Shown here: positions 11,520 through 22,852 of the stretch, in pieces
How positions within the stretch are numbered: position 1 is the first letter of the stretch
Layout: every line of letters begins with the position of its first letter
Source of the DNA: Sipunculus nudus
Lineage: Eukaryota; Annelida; Sipuncula; Golfingiida; Sipunculidae
Assembly (NCBI GenBank): GCA_026874595.1
Contig: CM049318.1
Location: forward strand, 52,976,750 to 53,040,749
Direction of reading: 5' to 3'
Length of the DNA stretch: 64,000 bases
Notes under the pieces: generated by a model
What the model saw: the letters and a program-made list of their open reading frames with translations, nothing else
Database searches by the model: none
What the model was told of the DNA's origin: nothing
Made by a program: the position numbers and the translations under genes

Positions 11520-13011
11520 ATATATTACGTTATAAACGTAACGTATATGCTGATTCAGATTCCTGATAATTACTTTAATATTAACACCGTACAGGATTAC
11601 TTAACTCGTAACTGCAAGGGATTCTTGGGATCTTTAGTACATAATCAAGAGATTCCAGATCTTGAGAATACGCATGAGAATGACTTTTTAAAATATTTTT
11701 AATGGATGTGATCTCCTGTATTATTTTCAATGTTAGCTTAACTAAGTATATATACATCTGCAGAATTCCATGCCGGATTTGCACGTCGTACTTCGTAAAT
11801 ATTTTAATACAAAATATTGTGTATTCGATTGTTAATTCCTGTAGGTTTTGCTCATATCAGCAGAGAAGTAAGAATTCTGTTTACTACTGGATGATTTACA
11901 AGTATTTATTTAATATTTTATGACAATTAAACATTTTTTATTTGTAAAAAGAAAATAATAATCCTTAATGAATGAAAATGTGAATAAGAATACTCCTTAT
12001 TCATAGATTAATTATTCATAAAATAAATTATTTTAATTAATATATTCTTAATTAATACATTTGGAAAAATAATCTTAAGTAATTAATAAATTAATCACTT
12101 TGTTGAATTATAAATAAACCCATTTAAATTGTTAACACAAATCAAGACTCGGATGTCTTCTATATTATATGTTGATAGCATTGATTTACGGTAATATGAG
12201 GCAGGTGGATGTTGCAACACACAAGTAGCGGAGGTTTATTACCTGTTGCCTTGAAGACAATGGCAAATGTGTCAATCATGGCACCGCTCGGCTTAACGCC
12301 ACGCGTGCCATGGTGACACAAGCCACGTGCATGTACTTTCACTGGGCTATAATCAATACATATTTTATGAAGCTGGCTTAAACGTACCCAAGCTAACAAG
12401 AATATGAAATAAAAGTTCCTTTTGTTCTGAAGGGCAGGAAACAATTTCCAGAATACATCATAAGTGTAATTTTTTTTCACATTTTAATTTACTTTATTGG
12501 TTACGGCTTTTATAATGAAGGAAGCCGACGCAAAATTACATCATCGAGGACTTTGAAATTGCACTGTCTCTTTTAATGTTTGGCGATTCAATCCTTTACA
12601 GAAAAAAAAAACAGCTTAAGTTTAATCTCCCGCGAACAAATATATAACTCAGCTGAAAAGAATTGTTAAGTGATCTGTGAGAGAGTTTTAAGTCTATATT
12701 TGAAACTTAGGTCCCTTTTCTCTGACTCTCTCTGCCTCTCTTTCGCCCCTTTTCTCTGTCTCACAATGTCTCTCCCTCTTCCCCTTTTCTCTGTATTTAC
12801 CTGTCTATCTTTCTTTCTATCGACCTTGATCTTTCCTTTTTTTCCCTCTCTCTCTCTAACACTTTCTCGTTCAGTACGTCAGTGAATCAGTTTAGATGTC
12901 TGTCCTTCTGTTTGATAGTCTTTCTGTGTATATATCTCCCCTTTTATCTCACTGTCTCTCTCTCTCTCTCTTTCTTTGGATAGGCCACCTTCTGGAATCA
13001 AATGCAGAAAT

Positions 13012-13015
<4 letters not shown>

Positions 13016-13055
<40 letters not shown>

Positions 13056-13078
13056 TATAATTATATATATATATATAC
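13016..13078 (+). repeat. (TA)n microsatellite (U3)
   Basis: Two TA runs separated by 'gatataat', at the place of the first (TA)n of U1 and U4. Confidence 0.88.
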
Positions 13079-13449
13079 AGACATATATTAAAGAATGTAA
13101 ACTATTATATATTCAACATGCGCCACATTGTCTCCTGAAGAGAAACCATAATAACGTCCGTGCTCCCGGCCAGGACAGACGTCAGGAGACAGCAGGGGAT
13201 AGTTATATAAAACATTGTACGGTTTGATCTATTTGGACTCAAGATCGGTTACCAACATTGACCATGGTTCATGAATAATTTGGTTCAATAAAATGTTATA
13301 GTTATGTTTAGGTTTCAGGTATTTTCGTATTTTAAACGTAACTACCAAACTTATGTGGTATAAATGGCATATATTATCTTTTTTGCAACGGATGTAAAAC
13401 TGTCATTTTTTTGTTGAAACCCTGAAACCCTAATACGAAAGGGAACTGG

Positions 13450-13682
13450 CAGTGGCGTCAATTTTTCTTCAAGGGTGGGGTGGGGGGGGGGGTCGGGGTG
13501 ACTCGCAATTTTTTTTAAACACACACTATTAATATATATATATATATATATTTTTTTTTTTTTATTGTCTGTGTTAAACATTTAAATGTATTACAATTAA
13601 ATATATGGTTTTAGAAAATAAGGTATTCTGTTTCTAGTATTTGATTATTTTAAATCAGGTCTAGATATTTTGACGCCCTTGA
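13450..13682. mobile_element. CAGTGGCGT-type short insertion in U3
   Basis: It starts CAGTGGCGTCAATTTTT and ends with 'ttttgacgcccttga', an imperfect inverted match (GGCGTCAA/TTGACGCC). GAACTGG lies on both sides (13,443-13,449 and 13,683-13,689). U1 lacks it near 2376. It contains a poly-G run and a short (TA)n/T run. Confidence 0.6.
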
Positions 13683-13784
13683 GAACTGGAACGATTTCAG
13701 TGTAAACTGCTCTATGACGTAAGTATGCCTTAAGGGGATATCTCAAAAGAGCCGAATCTGAAATGGCATAGTACCACTAAAATA

Positions 13785-13786
<2 letters not shown>

Positions 13787-13836
<50 letters not shown>

Positions 13837-14078
13837 TCTTCTCCACTTCATCTTCTACTTCCCTTCTCTTGCTCCCTTCTCCCGCTATTTTGTCCATACC
13901 TTTCTGCTTGTCTTATTCTTCTTATCCTCTTCTTACCTGCTTCTTCCTCTTTATTTCTACCCTTCACGTCTTTTTCTCATCCTGTTTTCTCTCTTTCTTC
14001 TCTCTGTCTCTCCTGTCTGTCTTTCTCCGTCTTGCGCTTCATTCTTCATATCACTGAATAATGATATGCTTCAAATGG

Positions 14079-14135
<57 letters not shown>
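13787..14135 (+). repeat. (CT)n, pyrimidine tract and (TA)n (U3)
   Basis: (CT)n at 13,787-13,832, a pyrimidine-rich stretch to about 14,050, then (TA)n at 14,084-14,135. This is the same arrangement as 2742-2934. The miniature LTR element begins directly after the TA run. Confidence 0.85.
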
Positions 14136-14139
<4 letters not shown>

Positions 14140-14507
14140 ACGAGGTGACATAAAAGCGGACCGAACCGTCTCGCTAGTGAAGCTTGTTTTTCTAGCGAAC
14201 CGTTTGGTACGCCAGACTTGTGCGCCACCGACATGGGTTCGAAACCGGGATCGGCTAACAAAATGGGGGCTCGTCCGGATGAAGGAAAACTTTGTGGCCC
14301 AGGGAATAAGATCACCAAAGTGTGACTCCTGGGGTAATCAGTCTTGTTCTGATAGCAGAGTTCACGCTCTTATGAGGGGGTGTGTTACGGGGTGACATAA
14401 AAGCGGACCGAACGGCCTCGCTAGTGAAGCTTGCTTTTCTAGAGAAGCGGTTGGTATGCCGGACTTGGGCGCCACCAACAGGAGTTTGAATCCCGGACGA
14501 GACCCCC
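14136..14507 (+). mobile_element. TRIM-like miniature LTR element, rearranged copy
   Basis: LTR1 runs 14,136-14,260 (starts TGTTACGAGG, ends CTAACA, lacks about 30 bp near its end). The primer-binding site TGGGGGCTCGTCCGG lies at 14,264-14,278 and matches the 3' end of tRNA-Pro as in many retroelements. A purine run (gaggggg) precedes LTR2, which starts TGTTACGGGG at 14,383. LTR2 keeps the tRNA-like part up to 'gaatcccgga' and then switches to inverted sequence. The element sits in a (TA)n tract with ATAT on the left. There is no open frame, so it depended on proteins from elsewhere. Confidence 0.75.
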
Positions 14508-14684
14508 AATTTTTTTTACGAAGACAAATTGCTAAGGGGAAAATATTGGGCCGACCCGAATTCTTTCACAGAAAAAATAAGAAGAATAAAGTGTATTAAA
14601 GTAATTAAAGTCAATGTCAGGAAATAATACAAAACAAGACGGGCTCTTTAAACAAAGAACGATTTGGCAGGCCTGCACACACAC

Positions 14685-14690
<6 letters not shown>
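14488..14690 (-). mobile_element. Inverted LTR end plus primer site of a related element
   Basis: Read on the minus strand, this ends like the miniature-element LTR ('gtcggccca', 'tttcccctta', 'tttgtcttcg') and then has TTGGGGG-T-CTCGTCCGGGAT, a tRNA-Pro primer site with one extra T. The upstream part (to about 14,690) is unlike the miniature LTR and may be from a longer relative. It joins the forward element head to head at sequence common to the LTR and the tRNA-Pro 3' end. Confidence 0.6.

Positions 14691-14742
<52 letters not shown>
14689..14742 (+). repeat. (TA)n microsatellite after the inverted LTR fragment
   Basis: Pure TA run. With the run at 14,084-14,135 it brackets the inserted retroelement material, as if one TA tract had been split. 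Confidence 0.88.
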
Positions 14743-16190
14743 CTATCGCTTAGGAACTACAATGTGAATTGGTATCCCCATTTACCTGTCCTCTTAATTG
14801 CGTTTACGCTTACATACACTGATAAAAACACACACACGTCTTTTTTCTCCATTATTGGCTGAATGTTTTGTTGTTATTAACAACCTCATTTACAGTCTGT
14901 TGAATGTAAAGATAATATAATCGACAATCAAAACGCACCAAGCTGTTTTGACGGGACATTGTGTTCCGGCAATCCAATGTGAACCGTACCTTCAATGGAG
15001 CGCACTTGAAAGTTATCCGGTTATCATCCCATAATGACGTCATAGAAGCATCAAGGGATAGTTTCCTTAATTATTGTACATTTTGATCTAATCTGACAAG
15101 CCTGGCAGGGATCAGGTAACATGCAGTCTGATATATGATCAAATACCTGTATTCTAAGAGAAATTTTAATTAAAACGACCCTCGCACATGCAACAACATC
15201 GCACAGAGATTACATGTCGCCGCTCAAACGCTTTTGATATACTGTGAGGTCTAAAAGTTGACCCTTCTATCCCAACCTCCGTCTGAGTTACCATGCATTT
15301 CTTTTCTAACACCGGTTTTCGCTTCTTTAGGCACACTGCAAACCTACAGGATACCTTACCAAAACTGCAAAGCGTAATTTTTCGGTCACACGACACTTAA
15401 AGGCGTACGTATTCGGTCCGCTGCTACTGTCACGATTGATCCATGTGCTCTGATATTTTTCTTTCTTGTTTATATCTGCATACATAACATTTTAAGAGGA
15501 TTCACATAAAGATTCTTTATGCCTTCTAACGTGTGTTAAAACAACTATTCTTCCTCCAACGTCGTGGTTAATGATTTTCCGTATCGAAATTTACGTTGGC
15601 TATATATCCTAATTAAGGATGGTATTGGAAATGAATACACAGGATTTCCGCTGATAATTGTGTGCTATTCCATATTTCCAAACTTGAATACAGTTCATTT
15701 ATGAATACAGGTGTATAGTGTTACATTTTTATCATGGTTTCCCTGTAGTTTTCGTTTTTAGCCCTTGGCTACAGAAAATTACACCCAAAATAAGTTATGG
15801 TCGAAAAATGATTTATTGCATGAATGTCTATCAATGTATTAACTAGAATATCTTAATAATTATTATGTATATAATTATCTTTTCATTTAATTATCTGTTT
15901 AACAAACTACAATATATTGGACAACCGTGAACCAATGAACAAGTAACTTTATTCGTTTACTCAATTTTATTTAATGAAATAATATGTTACGTAAATGTTT
16001 AATTAAAAAAATGAACAGGGTATTCGCGAATGAAAAGAATAAAATTTGAGAATTAAAAACGTCGTGAAAGAAAAAGATTTTCCCTTATTTGATGACATTG
16101 CATTTAATGATTTTGAATAGGAGATTGTCAATATAAAAAAGCGCATCTGCTCGACCCAATTAAACTTTTATGTTAGACCTGACTACTAAT

Positions 16191-16716
16191 TGGGCTGTCC
16201 CACTTAGGCGACTCTACAACGGCTACAGACGACTCCGGGCACAAAACGACCTCCGCTACGACAATAGTCTACGACAAGCTACAACAGGTTGACGACTGTC
16301 TGACGACAAGCTGTCGACAACTGGCGACACAATCGCCGCGACAAAGGACAATCACCTATAACAACCTACGACCACATCAACGAGAACTAACGACTACACT
16401 GGCGACAATCCACGAAACCAGAATTCATGTTACGTCCACTAGCGACAAATCTCTACCCTGTGACAAGGATGGGCAGCTGTATCAAGTACACAGGCCCACG
16501 ACAGAACCTACGACAACCCAAGTCACATGAAAACAGCCTACGACAGGACCTACGACAACCCACGTCACCTGGCGACAGCCTATGATAGCGCCTAGAATAC
16601 ACGACAAGTCAGAGGTCACGCGTCTTTTGACGACTTCGGGCGACTACAGCGACTACATTCGACCATAGTCTGGTCGCCTGTAGTCGCCTGTAAAGTCGCC
16701 TAAGTGGGACAGCTCT
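16191..16716. mobile_element. MITE with ACGACA-rich interior
   Basis: The termini are inverted repeats of about 24 bp, sharing GCTGTCCCACTTAGGCGACT with an extension. The interior is an irregular run of cgaca/acgac words with no open frame. U1 continues without it ('acctgattatctaaagtttg', near 3590), which confirms an insertion. The superfamily is not certain, because the target duplication is too short to call. Confidence 0.78.
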
Positions 16717-18066
16717 ATAACAGTTTGCAAACTAAGTGTCATGGGTCTTTATATCTTTTTCACTCTGCCACCATCAGTAGCAAAAATGCGTATGCAAATC
16801 TTTTAGCATTCATAAATACTTCAGTTATTATACTCATGACTTATTAAATGTAACATGATGGTAATTAATTTCCCTTAATTACCTATCATGACGGCTTGCT
16901 CATCATACAATTTGCTTTATTTATTATCGAATTTAAACGTCTTAATGCGTATCTGCCCAACCCTGTTGTACCATAATTTAGGATCTAATTATCTAAAAGT
17001 TTGCAAACTAAGTGTCATGAGTGATAAAATCTCCCCAATATCCTATTTGGACTAACTTTGGTATTCATAAACACTTCAGTAACTTAAATACTTTACTCAT
17101 TACTATTTAATCGTACTTGATGATCATTAATTTCCATTAATTTACAACCATAAAAAGCTAAATCATCATTTCAACAACTGAACGGCCACACACGTAGCTT
17201 AACTTTTTCTTCCTGATAAATCCTTAATTGACTGTCAGTTTTATTGATTGGGTCTACAGTTTATGCCATGATGCCATGCTTTAAAACTGTATATAGATGA
17301 TGATATAGTAGTGGCTTTATTCTATAGAACAATTTCCTGATCATGCGCAATGCGCTAGAGGAAAAATGTTTTTAATAATGTCGTGTAGTTTAATATTAGA
17401 GCATAAAAAAGTAGATTACTGTTACTTGTTGCTTAAAATTCTGTACCGTTTAAAAACTTAGAAGTTTCAAAAATATAAAAATATCTGATGAAAATGAATG
17501 TGAATTTTGTAAACATATATACCATTAGAAAGAGCTCTGTACAAGGTTCAGAATGATATAAAATATATGGGGTTTTATATGCATTTGAACGAGCCTTTTG
17601 ATTGATTTAAAATTTAGGGGATTTTGCTTTTGCTAGAGATGCATCTGTGATTAATTCAGAGGCACTGCAGGAAACTAACCTCGAAGTATAATGTAGAATT
17701 CGTTTGTTATTAAGACAATTTGTTATTTGATCATCTGGTGTACAATAACCCTTACTTTAAATATAACGGACCCGGGCACTCAATGTAAATCGTCTCCTGA
17801 AGATAGCGAAAGTGAGATAAAAAAGTTCTAATGATGGCACTTTATAAGTCCAATCTCTTTTAGTTATATTTGTTTACTCTTCTTTTGATTTAGTTTGGTT
17901 ACATTTTATGTCATATGTGAACGTTTACTTTAAGTAGTAACTAAATTTAGTAGCAACTCGGAATCAAATACATATGACACATGTATTTTTCCTGTCAAAG
18001 TGAAATTTGGCTATATCTTTTTACCTTTCATCGTCATCTTTTCGTCATTCATAATCATGACGGGAA

Positions 18067-18910
18067 AAGACGCAGCCTCGAGGTTATAGTATTGGACTTC
18101 GGAGCTGAAAGTTCCCGGTGTCTCAATGAAAAAATAGTTATGTTTCAATGAACGTCGATGCCATGGATCCGCCTGATAGGCATATATGGATCCATAGCTT
18201 TCTTAGGTGCAGGTAAGATTCACTTTATATAAAGTAGATGATCAACAGAATAAATCCCTCAGAGCAGCCTTAAGAATAAGGCGGTTCACTAAAACATCAT
18301 AACTAAGAGTGCGCAAAAACACGCCGACTGTTACAGATTAAATAATAGAACAACAGGATAAAACGTATAAAGTCAACACAGATCTTAACAAATGACCATC
18401 AGCACACAATAGCCAAAAATAAATTCGTTTCTCTTCTAGACATAATCGAGCCACATCCAATGTTGAAAGAGACTAACATCACATCTACTAAGCAAGCGGT
18501 CTTTTTAAGTCAGCTTGATCTTTCCTTGCAACCAGTTTAGTATTTATAGACCTAGGCTATTTATAAAACCTTAGTGTTTCATTTCTATCTCCTCTGATTT
18601 TCTCCCAATCTTTGGGACTACTTGTAATTCAAATAGATATCATCTTTATCGTTGATAAAGGAGCACCTTAGGGCAGGGGTCATTGACTTCCTATACTATG
18701 GCGCTCGAGCGCAATCTTTTCTTTGTTTAAAAAAAGATAGAACGTCAGTTGCTCCAATGTCCTAACATCAGATGACAAGTTTTTTTATTTTTCCAAGCCC
18801 CATGCATATAAAACCTGTAATCCAGAAGGCTTAATAATATATCAATCTTCACGTTTGGATACCTCCATTCAAATTCAATATACACAGGTCAATATATGTC
18901 AGACCTACGT
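18067..18910 (+). repeat. SINE family C, U3 copy, split by an insertion
   Basis: The head 'agcctcgaggttatag' (18,074) and tail 'aatccagaaggcttaataat' belong to the same SINE but are separated by a 583-bp insertion at 18,157-18,739, which duplicated the target GAACGTC. Confidence 0.6.
18157..18739. mobile_element. Unclassified 583-bp insertion with 7-bp target duplication
   Basis: The block is flanked by GAACGTC at 18,150-18,156 and 18,740-18,746. U1 has a single GAACGTC at the matching site (near 5070), which is the uninterrupted target. I see no terminal inverted repeats and no open frame. The right end has an A-rich run (TTTAAAAAAAGATA), which would suit a retroposed sequence, but the family is unknown to me. 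Confidence 0.65.
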
Positions 18911-19053
18911 GGAGCTGGCTCTGTCTAGTGGGAAGAGCTGACCTGTGATGCAGGTATCACGTAAACGAACCGAGACACGTTTATCTCAGCTAAATGAAAA
19001 TAATTCTTCGCCTGTGAAACACACCAAAGTTCTATCAGGATAATAGTTATATT

Positions 19054-19200
19054 GGGGCCTGGGCGGTCCAGTGATAAACCACTTGGCTTTTTCCTCTGAC
19101 GCCCCGGGTTCGATCCCCGGCATGGCTATGAGAGCGAGTTGTAGCGGCCCGTCCCATGCCTTTGTTTTTTTCCGGGGTTCTCCGCTTTCTTCGATCAATA
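19054..19200 (+). repeat. tRNA-headed SINE family B (U3)
   Basis: This is the U3 counterpart, with the same B box and 'ggctatgagagcgagttgta', then 'ccggggttctccg'. Its fixed position in three units shows that it predates the array duplications. Confidence 0.7.
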
Positions 19201-19787
19201 GATAATAGCTAACGATAAGACCTAAGACACGAAGAGTGACATGATTAGTAACTATGATTTAAAACTATTTGTACAATCCATGTAAACAGGATAAAGTTCG
19301 ATAAAAATCGAAATGAGTAAGCCAAAATGTTGGCAGAGATATGTGGTCTCTTAGCACTTTCCGTTTCATATATGAAAGCCGCAAATATGGTATATACGGT
19401 CGGTCTGGTAGGTATAGAAAGTTCAGCTTCGCAATATATCTTGCACTGAGACAGCTTAAACTGTCAAAGAGTGCTGCGATGTTTAACTCCGGCATCCTAG
19501 GGTTTTTTGCCCTACTCATCCTGTTCAGAATGTCAGACCCCCGGGCAGTGCTGCGACAGCCTCGGGGGAAGTGCCTGGAGTATATAAATACAATCACAAC
19601 AACGCGGCCTTGTTATGATGGCTACCAAATCACTCTCCTGGTTGAAACGTCCCGAAATATTGTCACTTATAGTCGCCCTTCGGGGAATAGATAAATAGAT
19701 GAAGGTATATGACCTTTATAACTGCGAAGATGATTTCCGGAACAGAAATCCACCAGAATTTCTTAAAAGTGTTGCTTCAATATATAG

Positions 19788-20266
19788 CAGGGGCGTCAAT
19801 ACAGGGGGATGGGGGTATTTATCCCTTTGGAGGATAGAGGTATAACCCCCCCCCCCCCCACACACACTTTTTAGCAAGGAGGATGGCCATTGTAATCAAC
19901 CACTCACCTCGGTATTCAGAGAAATATTATAAAGATATTGAAAATGAAAAATGATAAATAATTTGAATTATAGACTTTGGTTCAATTTCTGAGTTTACTA
20001 TGATATATTAGAAATATATACCTAGTTTAGATATACCTGTATATACTGGAAACAATGTTATTGTGTTTTTATATCAGTTCCAGCTAAAATGCTCGATACT
20101 ATGTGTAGAGCAAGTTATGGCTAAATATAAATAAATATTTATGTATTTATAAAAAAAGTTGTTCTAATAATTGTTAACTTCCCACGCCTGCGAAACATTC
20201 CCCCATTACCCCTCCCCCAACCCCCCGTCCTTACCCAAAACCTTGCAGATAAATTTACGCCACTGG
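19788..20266. mobile_element. CAGNGGCGT-type MITE in U3
   Basis: The left end CAGGGGCGTCAATA and right end 'aaatttacgccactg' are inverted partners. TATAG flanks it (19,783-19,787 and 20,267-20,271), and U1 and U2 show the uninterrupted 'ataaaggtt' site at about 6206 and 10,946. The interior is rich in poly-G/poly-C and AT sequence with no open frame. Confidence 0.62.
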
Positions 20267-20461
20267 TATAGGTTGTGAATAGGGGTGGATTGAGAAGTGG
20301 CGCAGAGGGCGCTGCCTTCCTCCTCCCAAATTTTCGACTTGCATCGTTTAATTTTCTTTCCGCATGCGAGAGTTATAAAGTTAACTAGCACTCTCGGTAC
20401 ACTTGTTTATTTAAGCTTTATTTATTTTACATGGATTATACAACTTGTTATATTAATCATT

Positions 20462-20672
20462 CACGAGGCACGCTCCATGTCTCGGATGGTGGCTTTCTGC
20501 AGTCATTGGAAGTGGAGGAAACTGGAGAACCCCGGAGAAAACCATCGACCGTGGGCGGGCAACTACAACCAACTCTCATAGCTACGACGGAGATCGAACC
20601 CTGGTCGTCAGTGGAAAGCGTCTAGTGTTTTAGCACACGACTGTCTACTTGACTGTGCCACGGCGCTGACAT
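20462..20672 (-). repeat. tRNA-headed SINE family B, reverse copy
   Basis: On the minus strand the order is a tRNA-like head, a B box close to GGTTCGATCTC, 'gctatgagagttggttgta', then 'ggttttctccggggttctcc'. This is the same head-body order as the forward copies. U1 and U2 have poly-C sequence at the matching place and no SINE, so this is probably a later, independent insertion into U3. Confidence 0.7.
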
Positions 20673-22309
20673 CCCCCTTTTACGATCCTGTTTCTGTAAT
20701 AGGTGAATATGAACTAAAGCTGACGTTGTCTATAAAACGAAGATGAAATTAACCGCATGGTAGGGATGAGATGTGTGTACTTATTGTTTTCATGGTGTAT
20801 ATGTAACATAACAAACGTAACGTGTGCAGATCCAAATTCCTTTAATATCGCCCACACTAACAAAAATCGAAATTGCAATCAAATCTTTAGAACACGATCA
20901 TGAAAAACCAATTTTGAGAGAACGCTTTAATGAACTTAAGCTTTTGAAATGCTTTTGACTTTAATGGCTTATAGCTATATTCTTACTATTTATATTAGGT
21001 GGATATAATCAATTCAGCTTATCTGATCAATGCTGGGGTTCTAACTTTCGCTAAGTTATTGGTATGGTTAAAGAGTATTACTCCATGCTTCATATGGTAT
21101 ATATTTTATAATTTAAAGGACCTGCAACACACAAAGACACACTTTGTGATTCTGGAGCCAATTCATACCTGTACAATGAATGAACATATATGCAAGCAAA
21201 GACTGAGGGTTATTAAGAGAATTTTTCGTATTAACCTCTCTAAAAGACAATGCCCCATATTAAAAAATCACTTCAGGATCTATATATATTATCTCTGTAA
21301 AATGAATTTTTTACGCAATTATACAGGGCTCTCTAGTTCAGAAACAAAAAGTTCTATTCAGTAATTGTTTTTTTTTATTTACAATATGTATATCATTTGA
21401 AGTGATATATAAATAATTTTTGATTATGTATTAGATTGTTAAATTATGTAGGTTTTGCTTATATTCTGCTTACTATTGGATGATTTATTATTTAATAAAC
21501 TACGATAATTAAAAAATTTTTAATCAATTAATGAAAATCAGAATTCCAAATGAATAAAAAATGAAAAGAATTCTGCTTACTCCTTGATGATTTATATATT
21601 TAACAAATAATAATTAATACAATTCTTAATAAATAAAATAAAACTATGAATTGTATTTGACATTTAAACTAATAAATGTGTTTTAATATAAATTTAACTA
21701 TTAGGTGAAAATAAGTAAATCAAGACTCGACTTCCATTAAATTTTGATAGAATTAATTTACGGTTATGCAATTAACATGACATATAATGACATATAAGGC
21801 AGGCTGGTATTTCAACATAAAAGTAGCGGTGGTTTATTGTCTGTTACAAGAGAACATGAAAACATGACATGCAAACACATCTTCAAAGACTTCAAAATGG
21901 TATTCTTGCTTTGTATTTTAATTTCTTTACTGTGACATGATCAGGTCAAATAAAATTCATTCTTATGTGGGCTGAATATATGAAGTTGGCCTTCTACCAA
22001 GAATCTGAAATTAATTCCTTTTGTTCTGAAGGACATTGAACAGTTTCCTCCAATGTATCATTAGGGGACTTTTTTATTTTAAAGTGCTCTATTTCCCGGA
22101 GCTTTAATAATAAAGGAAGCCCACGCACCAATACATCTTCACGGACTTTAAATGTTTGGCGATTTAATCTCTTTCTGAAAGGAGCAAGCTTTAGTTTAAT
22201 CTTCCGTGATGCAAATATATTTCATGCAGCTGGCAAAAACGTGACATAATTCAATAGAATTGTAACCGTGTATTAGGAATACAAATTAAATGCAAAAACC
22301 AACATGCAG

Positions 22310-22311
<2 letters not shown>

Positions 22312-22354
<43 letters not shown>
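22312..22354 (+). repeat. (TA)n microsatellite (U4)
   Basis: TA run equivalent to the first TA tract of U1 and U3, here without the CT-rich leader. Confidence 0.88.
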
Positions 22355-22359
<5 letters not shown>

Positions 22360-22661
22360 GACAGTAGGTAAGGTAAATTAATATAAAGACAACATGCATC
22401 ATGCTGCTGTGTTGCGACAATTACCTCCGCAATCCCAGGGGGCCCCAGTCTCCTAAAGAGAAACCACAATAACGTTCTTGCTCCCGGGCAGGACCTACGT
22501 CAGGAGACAGCAGGGGATAGTTATATCAAACATTGTGCGGTTTGATCTGTTTTGACAAGTCTGCCAATCTGTTAGCAACATGGTTTATCATCAATTTGAT
22601 CCAAAGTAGTAAGAATCATGTACAGGTTTCGTGCCAATTGATGTGGTAAACAAGACATATT

Positions 22662-22852
22662 TACGGGGCCCCGTTGGGAACATGAGAAAACAATATTTAA
22701 AATATTAAGTCGTGGGCACGACTTAATAACTCGTGCGCACGACATATTAACTCATGCGCACGACATAATTATATCGTGTGCACAACATAATTAAGTCGTG
22801 CCCCGGCTTAATATGTTGAATATTTTTTTTTCTGAAGCCCCCAATGGGATTT
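22662..22852. mobile_element. MITE with a comb of GTCGTGCGCACGAC palindromes
   Basis: Five 13-14-bp palindromes of the GTCGTGCGCACGAC type start at 22,709, 22,730, 22,751, 22,773 and 22,795, a 21-22-bp period. They are separated by TTAATA/ATAATTA linkers. Outside them are imperfect inverted ends ('ccccgttggg'/'cccaatggg' and A-rich inner parts). U1 and U3 lack this block at the matching place. Confidence 0.65.

Larger units (their letters stand above)
6985..11770 (+). repeat. Tandem-array unit U2 (shortened copy)
   Basis: The second array copy repeats the U1 landmarks at 7893, 8259, 9478, 9744, 10,233, 10,756 and 11,363. It jumps from the (TA)n tract ending near 8700 straight into sequence that in U1 lies near 3890, so about 2 kb of the unit is missing. 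The (TA)n tract is the deletion junction. Both U1 and U2 end with the same 'cagaattcc' stretch (near 6979 and 11,760), which helps place the unit joins. No coding sequence is recognisable. Confidence 0.8.
11771..20985 (+). repeat. Tandem-array unit U3 (expanded by insertions)
   Basis: The third array copy starts in the middle of the leader region, because sequence after about 11,800 matches U1 near 430. Landmarks recur at 12,231, 12,579, 17,762, 18,074, 19,054 and 19,581. It is lengthened by nested elements: a miniature LTR element (14,136), a MITE (16,191-16,716), an unknown insertion (18,157-18,739), CAGTGGCGT-type insertions (13,450-13,682 and 19,788-20,266) and a reverse SINE (20,462). 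The solo LTR present in U1 and U2 is absent here, leaving an empty site near 20,799. The stretch 14,740-15,720 matches U4 at 31,350 onward in its first part. I see no gene in it. Confidence 0.78.

Noticed and set aside
21001-21364. 121-codon frame in U4 as a gene
   Set aside because: The matching parts of U1 and U2 have stops and indels in this frame. No motif.
22709-22807. CRISPR array
   Set aside because: The repeats are palindromic with 7-8-bp AT linkers in eukaryotic-type DNA. There are no spacers of suitable length and no cas genes.
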